Of a stretch of 30,502 nt of DNA, positions 23,721-30,502 are shown in pieces (the first letter of the stretch is position 1; each line of letters starts with the position of its first letter). The notes beneath the pieces were generated by a model that did not search any database, was not told the origin of the DNA, and was given only the letters and a program-made list of their open reading frames with translations. The stretch lies in assembly GCA_902490305.1 (NCBI GenBank), contig CABUDI010000022.1, forward strand, positions 1-30,502. The letters run 5' to 3'. The position numbers and the translations under genes are program-made. Source of the stretch: an uncultured Collinsella sp. (GTDB taxonomy: Bacteria; Actinomycetota; Coriobacteriia; Coriobacteriales; Coriobacteriaceae).

Positions 23721-23894
23721 CCGGAAAGCTCATCCCGGAATTTACGTCCAGAACGGGACGCGCTTTCCCCTAGAGGCCCCAAACGGAAACCGTATCCCAG
23801 ATTTCGCGCTCAAACTGGGATACGGTTTCCGCTAGCCCCTTCAACCGGAAACTGCGTCCCGGAATCCGAGCTCAAAACGGGTCGCACTTTCCGC
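23721..23894. repeat. Array of three 50-bp palindromes at 62-bp period
   Basis: Units at 23721-23770, 23783-23832 and 23845-23894 are each 50 bp and separated by 12 bases. Each starts with CCGGAAA or ACGGAAA and ends in TTTCCCC or TTTCCGC, the halves pairing with each other; the middle unit is the most perfect (ACGGAAACCGTATCCCAG). The spacers TAGAGGCCCCAA and TAGCCCCTTCAA are related to each other. Just upstream, GCATATGCCCGCCAGCCGG and GCGCATGCCCGCCAACCGG form a direct repeat at about 23680-23724. The array fills the gap between two convergent genes. Confidence 0.9.
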
Positions 23895-23899
23895 AGCCG

Positions 23900-24259
23900 C
23901 TACAGCAACGCCTCGGCCCAAGCCGCTTCCCTAAAGCCGGGAATCGCAAAGTCGTCGCCCACCAGCAGCGGACGCTTGACCAGCATGCCGTCGGTCGCCA
24001 GCAGCTCGTAGCACTCCTGATCCGTCATGCCCGCATCCAGACGCGCCTTCAGGCCCAGCTCTCGATATTTCATGCCCGACGAATTAAAGAAGCGCCGCAC
24101 CGGCAGCCCCGAACGAGCAACCCAGGTCGCAAGCTCATCAGCCGTGGGATTGTCCAAAACGATATCGCGGTCGATGTACTCTACCCCATGTTCGTCCAGC
24201 CATGCCTTGGCCTTCTTACAGGTCGAGCACTTGGGATATTCAACAAACAGTACGGTCAT
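23900..24259 (-). CDS. ArsC/Spx family protein
   Basis: A 119-aa thioredoxin-fold protein. CSTC at Cys11-Cys14 sits after the first beta strand, as in Spx and the YffB/ArsC-like group. The sequence PVRRFFNSSGMKYRELGL and MLVKRPLLV match the family core, and length is normal. The RP of KRPLLV corresponds to the conserved cis-proline region. Spx regulates transcription through RNA polymerase under thiol stress, while ArsC reduces arsenate; the CxxC and lack of arsenic genes favour a Spx-like or glutathione-independent reductase role. The ATG at 24259 follows GGAGGA. Confidence 0.88.
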   Translation of the reverse strand: MTVLFVEYPKCSTCKKAKAWLDEHGVEYIDRDIVLDNPTADELATWVARSGLPVRRFFNSSGMKYRELGLKARLDAGMTDQECYELLATDGMLVKRPLLVGDDFAIPGFREAAWAEALL

Positions 24260-24351
24260 GGGAATCCTCCGAATATAGATCGGCCAACGCGGGCACACGC
24301 CACACGAGGCGCCTTCGTATGATGGGCCAATTGTAGCCCACGGGTCACACG

Positions 24352-25404
24352 CTAAACGAACCGTACCCCGAATCCGCGTTTGATGAACGGCAGTAGCTCC
24401 ATTGCCTCGGGCGTGATATGGCCCGCAACGTTCATGCGCTCGTCACCGGGAAGATCGACCCGCGCAATCTCAAGCTCGCCTTCGTAGCGCCCATATCCGC
24501 TATTGCTCACAGCGATCGACCCCGCCTTTCGCGGCAGGCCGGCTCCGGCATCCGTCGGCACGGAATCCGGCTTAAGCGTCGTACGTGACTCCTGAGACCT
24601 AAAGATGAGGACGCTCGAGTCGGGCCGGTCGTGATGAATCTGCCCGCGCGCATAGGCATAACCGGGCTCAAGCTCGCATTGCAGGTCCACGTATCCGGCG
24701 GAAACTTGAGCAAACTGCGCCCAGCCCGCATCGGATAGATCGGGGTCGCCGACCAACACAATGTCGCAATCGGCGCCATGTGCAAGCTCAAGCATATTGA
24801 GAGCAACCTTTGACGCGCGACCGCGCTGCGCCTCGACCGTCGGCAGTCCCTCGAATACCGGCCCGCGAACGTTAGCATCACCCGGCACAAAAGCCATGAT
24901 TTCGAATCCAAGCGCCGCAAGACGAAGATTCACCCGAGCAATGTCCTCCAGAGCTAAACCGGTATAAGGCTTGGGGTAAAAATTGTGGCAGGCGGCAAAA
25001 CGAGTCACATCGGCACCGGCCTCACGCCACGATGCGATTTCATCAGAACTCACTGTCGATGCATTGACCACAATGCGAAATACACCGGACAGCTCCGCGA
25101 CCCGCTGGGCGCTAAAGCCATAGTCCAAACGAAGGTATTCCAACCCCAGATCGCGCAGGTCCTCGATGCGCTCAAGCCCGAGCAAATCGCACGTGCGAGG
25201 CCCCACATCGGCAATGAGCGCAATGCCGCGGGCGGAAAGCAGCGACAGCACATGACGGACCTTATCGGCATACGCCGCTCCCCCATCCTCGGGAATATGC
25301 AGCGAGGTGAACGCATAGCGCGCACCCGCCGCGGCACCACGCTCAATCGTCCGCTCAATATCCTGCAAAGGGCTGGAAAGATAAATCGAAATACCCGTTT
25401 TCAC
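24352..25404 (-). CDS. mupG: 6-phospho-N-acetylmuramidase MupG (DUF871)
   Basis: Expected to hydrolyse MurNAc-6-phosphate-GlcNAc disaccharides in the cytoplasm during cell-wall recycling. 350 aa with the family's N-terminal TIM barrel (about 1-240: GISIYLSS, FTSLHIPE, ADVGP, LRLDYGF, NFYPKPYTGL) and a C-terminal cyclophilin-like domain ending in RGFGVRFV. The start codon is GTG at 25404, preceded by AAAGGAG. It is last in the cluster after murR, murQ and murP, and a strong intrinsic terminator lies between murP and this gene, so its expression may be lower or depend on read-through. Confidence 0.92.
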   Translation of the reverse strand: MKTGISIYLSSPLQDIERTIERGAAAGARYAFTSLHIPEDGGAAYADKVRHVLSLLSARGIALIADVGPRTCDLLGLERIEDLRDLGLEYLRLDYGFSAQRVAELSGVFRIVVNASTVSSDEIASWREAGADVTRFAACHNFYPKPYTGLALEDIARVNLRLAALGFEIMAFVPGDANVRGPVFEGLPTVEAQRGRASKVALNMLELAHGADCDIVLVGDPDLSDAGWAQFAQVSAGYVDLQCELEPGYAYARGQIHHDRPDSSVLIFRSQESRTTLKPDSVPTDAGAGLPRKAGSIAVSNSGYGRYEGELEIARVDLPGDERMNVAGHITPEAMELLPFIKRGFGVRFV

Positions 25405-25420
25405 GCTTCAACGCTCCTTT

Positions 25421-25454
25421 AAAAAAGGCCGGCGGAGCAGCTAGCCCCGCCGGC
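25421..25454 (-). terminator. Intrinsic terminator between murP and mupG
   Basis: GCCGGCGG (25428-25435) pairs with CCGCCGGC (25447-25454), and the stem is followed on the minus strand by six T at 25426-25421. It stands 68 bases after the murP stop and 17 bases before the mupG start, so it would limit transcription into mupG. Confidence 0.85.
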
Positions 25455-25521
25455 ACAACCATAACATCAAGAAATCTGCCGCGCGCCGCGAGCTCTGAGC
25501 AACACGGCTCGCGATATCAAA

Positions 25522-26952
25522 CTACTCGCCAAAGAACTCGTTGATCTTCTGCTCGTCGACGCCAAAGAACCACGTCAGGACAAAGCCGGCGGCATAGGCA
25601 AGCAGCATAGCGGCAACGTAGCCGAGCTGCTGGCCAGGAACGACGATCAGCAGGCCAAACAGACCGGAAACGCCCTGAGAAACCGTGCCGATGTGAAGCA
25701 GCGCCGCGAGCGCGCCGCCAAATCCGGCACCCAGGCAGGCCGTCACAAACGGACGAACGAGCGGCAGCGTAACAGCATACATCAGAGGCTCGCCCACACC
25801 CAGGATTCCAACGGGGATGGACTCGGCGACGTACTTCTTGAGCTTGGCGTTCTTGGTCTTAAAGTACAGCGCCAAACCGGCACCGACCTGGCCGCCGCCA
25901 GCCATCATAAGGATGGGAAGCAGGTAATTGATACCCTTGGTAGCGCCGTCGGGATCGTTGAGCATAGCGTGGATCGGCGTGAGCGCCTGATGCAGGCCGA
26001 CGGACACCAGCGGCAAGAAGCCTGCCGACAGGATATAGCCGCCCAGGACGCCCAACTTCTCGAAGATAAAGGTCAAAACGCTAAAGATGGCAGTCGTCAG
26101 CCATGCGCCAACCGGCTGGATGACGAGCATCAGAGCAAAGGCGCCGATGATGAGCACCAGCAGCGGGGACAGGAACGTGTCGAGTGCGTTGGGCATAACC
26201 TTGCGAATCTGACGCTCCATCCAGGCAAAAAATGCACCAGCGATGAGAGCCGCGATCATGCCGCCCGCTGCGGGGTTGTACTGCGCATTGGTGAGCGGCA
26301 GCAGAATGGCAGTGGCAGGATCAGCCGCGCCAGGCGCAAGCAGGGGCATGGCACTGTTGGCGATACACATCATGCCGGCGATGCCGCCCAGCGCAGCGGA
26401 GCCACCAAACTCACGTGCCGCGTTATAGCCCACCAAGATGGGCAGATAGGCAAACAGGGCCCAGCCCATGGAACGAATGCCCTGGTACCACCACTCGCCT
26501 GCAAGCGCGCCTGCCGTCGAGACGTTAATGACGTTGCAGATACCGTTGATGAGGCCAGCCGCAATGATGCCGGGAAGCAGGGCGACGAAGACATTGGAAA
26601 TCTTCTTGAGGAAGGCCTGAACCGGCTTGGACTCGTACTTGGCCTTCTGCGCGGCCTTGTTCGTGGCCGCAGCGTCAACCACGCTCTCGTCGGCAACGCC
26701 TTTCGCAAGGCCGGTGAGCTTGGAGAACTCCTCGAGCACCTTATTCACCTTGCCCGGACCCAGCACGATCTGCATCGTGTCGTCCTCGACCAGGCCCATC
26801 ACGCCGTCGAGCGCCTTAATGCCCTCCGTGTCGACGTTGCCCGCGTCTTTGACGGTCACGCGCAGGCGCGTCATGCACGCCGCGTTTGCCAGCACGTTGT
26901 CTTTACCGCCCAAAAGGTCCAGCAGCTTTTGAGCCAGCTCTTTGTTCGTCAT
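25522..26952 (-). CDS. murP: PTS EIIBC component for N-acetylmuramic acid (MurP-like)
   Basis: Phosphotransferase-system permease of 476 aa that should import and phosphorylate MurNAc to MurNAc-6-phosphate. The EIIB domain (about 1-90) carries the phosphorylated cysteine Cys26 in AACMTRLRV, and the EIIC domain (about 105-470) has roughly ten membrane segments with the GxGEPLMYAVTLPL motif. No EIIA domain is fused, so a glucose-type EIIA from elsewhere is required, as known for MurP. AAGGAGGAG precedes the ATG. Substrate is inferred from the adjacent murQ and mupG; by sequence alone it could be a sucrose or trehalose permease. Confidence 0.9.
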   Translation of the reverse strand: MTNKELAQKLLDLLGGKDNVLANAACMTRLRVTVKDAGNVDTEGIKALDGVMGLVEDDTMQIVLGPGKVNKVLEEFSKLTGLAKGVADESVVDAAATNKAAQKAKYESKPVQAFLKKISNVFVALLPGIIAAGLINGICNVINVSTAGALAGEWWYQGIRSMGWALFAYLPILVGYNAAREFGGSAALGGIAGMMCIANSAMPLLAPGAADPATAILLPLTNAQYNPAAGGMIAALIAGAFFAWMERQIRKVMPNALDTFLSPLLVLIIGAFALMLVIQPVGAWLTTAIFSVLTFIFEKLGVLGGYILSAGFLPLVSVGLHQALTPIHAMLNDPDGATKGINYLLPILMMAGGGQVGAGLALYFKTKNAKLKKYVAESIPVGILGVGEPLMYAVTLPLVRPFVTACLGAGFGGALAALLHIGTVSQGVSGLFGLLIVVPGQQLGYVAAMLLAYAAGFVLTWFFGVDEQKINEFFGE

Positions 26953-27009
26953 AACTCCTCCTTGTATTGGGTATCTCGTCTGGATGTCATATCAGCTCAC
27001 GCCGCGCAC

Positions 27010-27933
27010 CTATTGGGCATCGGCATTGCTCTTCTCATGGCCACTCACCGCAGCACGGACATGGCCTCGCGCCCGCTCAAGAGCCACCGCAGCCTGCTCG
27101 GCATCGCAGTCCAGCAGTACCGAGACAATAGCGGTTTTTACGTGGCCGCCGGCATCTGCAAGCGCCTGAACGGCGCGCTCGCGCGTGCAGCCGGTCGCCT
27201 CCATCACGATGTTCTGGCCGCGCACCACCAACTTCTCGTTCGTCTGCTGCACATCGACCATCAGGTTTTGGTATACCTTGCCAATCTTGACCATGGCACC
27301 GGTCGAAATCATGTTGAGAATGAGCTTTTGAACCGTTCCCGCCTTGAGCCTCGTTGAGCCGGTCAGCACCTCGGGACCGGGCACGGGCTCAATGGCAAGA
27401 TCTGCGCTCTCCCCGATCTTCGACCCTTGGTTGCAGGCAATTGCAATGGTCTTGCACCCAGCTGCCTTGGCGTACACAAGGCCGCCCACCACATAAGGAG
27501 TACGACCGCTTGCCGCCAGGCCAACGACAAGATCCTTGTCCGAGAGTCCACGCTCTCGCAGGTCGTTCGCGCCAAGCTCATCGCTGTCTTCGGCACCTTC
27601 GACAGCCTTGATAAACGCCGTCTCGCCTCCGGCAATGAGCCCGACAATCAGATCGGGTGACACGCCAAACGTGGGCGGACACTCCGAAGCGTCGAGTACG
27701 CCCAGACGACCGCTGGTGCCTGCGCCCATGTAAAAGACGCGCCCGCCGCGCTCGAGTGCCTCAGCAGCCCAGTCGATTGCTGTGGCAACCTGGGGCAACA
27801 CTTTCGTGACCGACTGGACGGCACGAAGATCCTCATCGTTCATCGTCGTGACGATTTGCAGCGATGTCATCGTATCGAGGTCCATTGACCTTTGATTACG
27901 CTGTTCGGTCGTGAATTTTGTTAAATCGAGCAT
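27010..27933 (-). CDS. murQ: N-acetylmuramic acid 6-phosphate etherase
   Basis: Cleaves the lactyl ether of MurNAc-6-phosphate, giving GlcNAc-6-phosphate and D-lactate. 307 aa, family length. A sugar isomerase (SIS) fold is evident: GRVFYMGAGTSGRLGVLDASECPPTFG, where the hallmark is the GAGTSGRLGVLDA run, then LIAGGE, VGLAASGRTPYVVGGL and TGSTRLKAGTVQKLILN (each cited in part). The C terminus has the UBA-like helical segment AVQALADAGGHVKTAIV. The longest frame starts far upstream inside murR; the ATG at 27933 with GAGGTG upstream is chosen. It begins 10 bases after murR and is followed by murP after 57 bases. Confidence 0.96.
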   Translation of the reverse strand: MLDLTKFTTEQRNQRSMDLDTMTSLQIVTTMNDEDLRAVQSVTKVLPQVATAIDWAAEALERGGRVFYMGAGTSGRLGVLDASECPPTFGVSPDLIVGLIAGGETAFIKAVEGAEDSDELGANDLRERGLSDKDLVVGLAASGRTPYVVGGLVYAKAAGCKTIAIACNQGSKIGESADLAIEPVPGPEVLTGSTRLKAGTVQKLILNMISTGAMVKIGKVYQNLMVDVQQTNEKLVVRGQNIVMEATGCTRERAVQALADAGGHVKTAIVSVLLDCDAEQAAVALERARGHVRAAVSGHEKSNADAQ

Positions 27934-27943
27934 TTCATTCACC

Positions 27944-28795
27944 TCATCTTTCCTGTTTCTCGATGTAGCTTTGCTTAATGCCATGCGTCGCCCGTTCGTA
28001 GTCGCTGGCAACGCAAGCAGCGTACAGGGCATCGACAACCATAAGCTGGGCCATACGCGAAGCCATGGCACCGCTGCGGACCAAGGGTTCACTCGCAGCA
28101 ACGCCGAGCACGGCATCGGCCATGGTGGCAAGCTTGGATGATCCATCTACTTTGGTAACGGCCACAACGGGACAGTTGTGACGTTGAGCCTCGACGGTGC
28201 AGTCCAGCACCTCTTGCGTCAAGCCCGAGTAGCTAAAGGCGATTGCCATATCGCCCTCATGCATGTTCTTGGCACATAAGAGCTGATCATGCCAGTCGTC
28301 GTACAGATGGCACTCTTTGTCGACACGCATGAGCTTTTGCGCCAGGTCGTGCGCGACCAAACGAGAGGCACCAATACCGAACAGATTGACCGCGCGTGCC
28401 CGCTTAAGACGGGCCGCGCATCGCTCCAAGACGGTGTAATCGAGCGTTCGCGCCGTCGCCTCGATCGTGCGCACGTTGCTTTTCATCACCTTCCCCACGA
28501 TACGTTCGACGCTGTCATCCATGGAGATGTCCTCGAGGGCTACGTCTTTCTTGTCACCTAAGAGCGCCAGCTCGGCAATCAGTTCGCGCTGGAACTCCTT
28601 GTAGCCCGCAAAACCCAAACGCTTGCAAAAGCGCAAAATGCTCGAGGGCGAGGAGAACGTGACATCGGCAAGACCGCGGACGGACAGCCCGACCACCTCG
28701 TGCGGATGAGCGCTTACATATGCGATGACATTGCGTTCCGCCGGGCACGCGCTGAGCTCACGCTCGCGAAGCCGCAAAAGCAATCCGTTTGCCAT
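27944..28795 (-). CDS. murR: RpiR/MurR-family transcriptional regulator
   Basis: A 283-aa regulator with an N-terminal RpiR helix-turn-helix (about 20-75: GLADVTFSSPSSILRFCKRLGF) and a C-terminal SIS sugar-phosphate domain (about 120-270: AVNLFGIGASRLVAHDLAQKL, AIAFSYSGLTQEVL). Being first in the MurNAc cluster, it most likely senses MurNAc-6-phosphate. GGAGG lies 8 bases before the ATG at 28795; the GTG three codons earlier overlaps that site and is rejected. A 19-bp near-palindrome at 28862-28880 upstream may be its operator. It could repress or activate; the sequence does not tell. Confidence 0.9.
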   Translation of the reverse strand: MANGLLLRLRERELSACPAERNVIAYVSAHPHEVVGLSVRGLADVTFSSPSSILRFCKRLGFAGYKEFQRELIAELALLGDKKDVALEDISMDDSVERIVGKVMKSNVRTIEATARTLDYTVLERCAARLKRARAVNLFGIGASRLVAHDLAQKLMRVDKECHLYDDWHDQLLCAKNMHEGDMAIAFSYSGLTQEVLDCTVEAQRHNCPVVAVTKVDGSSKLATMADAVLGVAASEPLVRSGAMASRMAQLMVVDALYAACVASDYERATHGIKQSYIEKQER

Positions 28796-28861
28796 CTCAA
28801 ACACCTCCGTTGAGAAGAATTAAAGACCAACGAACGATTCGTACCGGATACAAACAGCTTT

Positions 28862-28880
28862 TGCGGTACATTGTGCCGCA
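28862..28880 (-). promoter_or_regulatory. Candidate operator upstream of murR
   Basis: TGCGGTACATTGTGCCGCA is a near-perfect 19-bp dyad 67 bases before the murR start. RpiR regulators bind inverted repeats, so it is a reasonable autoregulatory site. No second copy was found in the window. Confidence 0.4.
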
Positions 28881-28894
28881 TCGTGGCGCACAAA

Positions 28895-28918
28895 GGGCGA
28901 GCGTTCTACCGCTCGCCC
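28895..28918. terminator. Hairpin between vanZ-like gene and murR, weak terminator
   Basis: GGGCGAGCG (28895-28903) pairs perfectly with CGCTCGCCC (28910-28918) over a 6-base loop. The minus strand continues with only three T, so termination of the VanZ-like transcript may be partial. Confidence 0.6.
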
Positions 28919-28999
28919 CTCAAATCCGACCGCTCGGAAATACGCGCGACACAAAATAATTCAACAAGGTCGCATTATCAGAAACGGGTTTGTTACCGG

Positions 29000-29581
29000 C
29001 TAGCGCCTCGCATGGGCGCCGATCGGCCGAGTCGCATGGCGCACCAACGCCGCTGCCAGCAATACCAACAGCATGGCGGTGACATAGCCCGCAGCATCGA
29101 ATCCTAAATCGATAACGTCGAAATGCCTGCCGGGAACAAAGATCTTATGTACCTGATCGCCAACGGAGCAGGCGGCGCAAAAGAGCAATACGGGCACGCA
29201 ACGGGAGCATACGCTCCACGGACGCCTGGAAAAGCAAACCACGACCACCGAGGCGAACAATCCGACGAAGAAAAACTCTACGGTATGGGCAACGCGACGG
29301 ACGTTTGTGCCCACCCACATGCGAATGGAAGCAAGTCGGCCAGACCGGACATTCGAGGCAGCCGAATCGGTGCCCCCGGTCATTCCGTTCTCCGCCTGAG
29401 CTTCACCCGTGGCATCGACAGCCTGAACGCCCGTAGCCTGACCCTCCACCACACGCGCGGTGGACTCGCTCAGCAACGACGTCTGCACCGCGTTTTGCTC
29501 CGTCAGCGCCCAGATGCCCGCCAGCGTTGCAGCGAACAGAACGATCGCGGTCCATCCGATTATTTGTTTTACGCACGCCAA
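29000..29581 (-). CDS. VanZ-like integral membrane protein
   Basis: A 193-aa membrane protein of the VanZ superfamily. One N-terminal hydrophobic segment (about 8-26) is followed by a polar extracytoplasmic loop of about 60 residues, then three closely spaced segments. The family motifs RRVAHTVEFFFVGL and SVGDQVHKIFVPGR...DVIDLGFDAAGY are clear, including the HxxE and GR...D elements. VanZ-type proteins are linked to teicoplanin and lipoglycopeptide tolerance, but most family members are uncharacterised. The start is a TTG at 29581 preceded by AAAGGAGG 7 bases upstream; no ATG fits as well. It is next to the cell-wall sugar operon but separated by a hairpin. Confidence 0.85.
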   Translation of the reverse strand: MACVKQIIGWTAIVLFAATLAGIWALTEQNAVQTSLLSESTARVVEGQATGVQAVDATGEAQAENGMTGGTDSAASNVRSGRLASIRMWVGTNVRRVAHTVEFFFVGLFASVVVVCFSRRPWSVCSRCVPVLLFCAACSVGDQVHKIFVPGRHFDVIDLGFDAAGYVTAMLLVLLAAALVRHATRPIGAHARR

Positions 29582-29685
29582 GGGTCAACCTCCTTTTTTG
29601 AATATCAGCGAGTGTAGCCCCAAATGACATCGTCACCGTATCAAAATTTGAATCGCAACAGGAAGCGACAAAGCGACGCAAACCC

Positions 29686-30291
29686 CTACCCCGCCTCGCG
29701 CATCCAGCGATCGAACGTCCCCACACACACGCCCAGGCACTTTGCTGCCTGGCTGCGGGTAATATCGCCCGCCTCATAGCTATCGCGCACCAGCTCAAAC
29801 TGAGGAGGGCACGGTTTGCGAGGTCGACCGAAACGGACCCCTCGCGCCCGCGCCGCTGCAATTCCCTCCGCTTGGCGCCGATGGATATTCTCGCGCTCCA
29901 CCTGCGCCACGTAGCTCAGCAGTTGCAGCACAATATCGGCAATCAGGGTGTTGGTCACATCCGGCGCGCCGCTGGCCCTGACGCGCGTGTCAAGCAATGG
30001 CATGTCCAACACCACAATGGCAACCCCGAGCTCCTTGGTAATGCGTCGCCATTCCTCAAGAATCTCGGAGTAATTACGGCCAAGTCGGTCGATAGAAAGC
30101 ACCACCAGTACGTCCCCGTCTCCCAGGACGTGCAGCAGCTCGCGATAACGCGGTCGATCGAAGTCCTTGCCGCTCGCATGGTCGGCATAAATATTCGCCG
30201 AGCCCACGCCATAGGCGCCCAGCGCATCCAGCTGCCGATTAAGGTTCTGATCGCGCGAACTCACCCGCGCATAACCGTACACCGTCGCCAT
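29686..30291 (-). CDS. Serine recombinase (resolvase/invertase family)
   Basis: A 201-aa small serine recombinase. The catalytic Ser lies in GYARVSSRDQN near residue 10; other active-site residues are visible in DVLVVLSIDRLGRN, and the long E helix follows (ADIVLQLLSYVAQVERENIHRRQAEG, cited as the AQVEREN hallmark). The C terminus is a Hin-like helix-turn-helix, ITRSQAAKCLGV...FDRWMREAG. Such enzymes invert or resolve DNA between short dyad sites. The ATG at 30291 is preferred over one 10 codons upstream, since it begins the conserved strand at once. A dyad with AGGTTT half-sites lies 20 bases upstream. No transposon genes accompany it. Confidence 0.92.
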   Translation of the reverse strand: MATVYGYARVSSRDQNLNRQLDALGAYGVGSANIYADHASGKDFDRPRYRELLHVLGDGDVLVVLSIDRLGRNYSEILEEWRRITKELGVAIVVLDMPLLDTRVRASGAPDVTNTLIADIVLQLLSYVAQVERENIHRRQAEGIAAARARGVRFGRPRKPCPPQFELVRDSYEAGDITRSQAAKCLGVCVGTFDRWMREAG

Positions 30292-30310
30292 CTCATCCCC
30301 GCTTTCTTGT

Positions 30311-30348
30311 AAACCTGCCAAAAGGGACAGGTTTATTTTGGTAGGTTT
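30311..30348. promoter_or_regulatory. Dyad with AAACCT/AGGTTT half-sites upstream of the recombinase
   Basis: AAACCTGCCAAAA (30311-30323) and TTTTGGTAGGTTT (30336-30348) pair with one mismatch, and a third half-site AGGTTT sits at 30329-30334. Position and symmetry suit an autoregulatory or recombination subsite for the adjacent recombinase; that role is inference. Confidence 0.5.
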
Positions 30349-30502
30349 TACCTCTCAAATAGCAGGTAAGCGGGCGGCCGAGCAGACGGCAAGGTAGCCA
30401 CGATTCAAATGCGAAGGGCGGTCCCGAAAGGCCGCCCTCCGCTCCCCCATTACAGTCTGAAATAGGCCATCGATAAATTTCGATGGCGAGCATTCGGCGC
30501 AT
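30349..30502. other. Right-edge stretch without a supported gene
   Basis: No convincing gene. A hairpin AGGGCGG/CCGCCCT at 30415-30438 lacks a T-run. A minus-strand frame open to the window edge has no recognisable product. Confidence 0.4.

Noticed and set aside
25693..27357. A 554-residue plus-strand frame opposite murP and murQ
   Set aside because: Rich in His/Arg/Gln and without any domain, it is a shadow of the two PTS/etherase genes.
27010..28146. Extended murQ start fused to an upstream frame
   Set aside because: The extra residues overlap murR out of frame; the ATG at 27933 has a ribosome binding site and gives the normal MurQ length.
29000..30291. VanZ-like gene and recombinase as a mobile resistance element
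   Set aside because: No vanA-type ligase, transposase or terminal inverted repeats are visible; VanZ-like genes are common in chromosomes.
30293..30502. Minus-strand frame open to the right edge
   Set aside because: Composition is not protein-like, it overlaps the recombinase upstream dyad, and no family is recognised.

Overview
The window is high-GC bacterial chromosome with compact, mostly minus-strand genes, strong GGAGG-type ribosome binding sites and intrinsic terminators. Gene content (NADPH-type gltBD, a copA/copZ/csoR copper cluster, an N-acetylmuramic acid operon, split flavin reductase/rubredoxin, EFR1-type ferredoxin, many extragenic palindromes) suggests an anaerobic gut actinobacterium of the class Coriobacteriia, most likely Collinsella. 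That placement is inference from gene style, not a database match.

Layout. 1-1474: an EFR1-type flavodoxin/ferredoxin gene and a gene-free stretch with repeats. 1475-3803: DEAD-box RNA helicase with a very long Arg/Gly-rich tail. 4202-7402: copper-resistance operon, beginning with a dyad that looks like a CsoR operator, then copA, a CopZ-like chaperone and csoR itself. 7549-9500: a small membrane-anchored zinc-ribbon protein and an amidohydrolase. 9650-11190: an AbiEi/DUF559-like gene flanked on both sides by arrays of a 57-bp palindrome. 11213-11920: an uncharacterised protein. 12231-18480: gltB-gltD with terminator. 18664-20258: a three-copy palindrome array and an Nramp Mn/Fe transporter. 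20331-21146: flavin reductase and a 47-residue rubredoxin. 21198-22730: TPR-like protein overlapping smpB. 22787-23065: tRNA-Gln and tRNA-Glu with promoter and terminator. 23269-24259: a small orphan protein, a second kind of palindrome array and an ArsC/Spx-like protein. 24352-28795: murR-murQ-murP-mupG, for import and breakdown of N-acetylmuramic acid. 29000-30291: VanZ-like membrane protein and a serine recombinase.

Functional links. The copper genes form a self-regulated efflux circuit. The mur genes import MurNAc as the 6-phosphate (MurP), cleave its lactyl ether (MurQ), hydrolyse MurNAc-6P-containing disaccharides (MupG) and sense the intermediate (MurR). The flavin reductase plus rubredoxin look like a split form of clostridial high-molecular-weight rubredoxin.

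The most unusual content is non-coding. At least four families of extragenic palindromes occur here. A 57-bp hairpin with 16-bp arms is present in ten full copies, always exactly 57 bp, in arrays with a period of 79-81 bp, and with paired changes in the two arms. A 50-bp hairpin occurs three times at exactly 62-bp period. A 65-bp hairpin occurs twice. GGGGACAG-type hairpins resemble RAYT-associated REPs. None of these families has a known job visible in this window.
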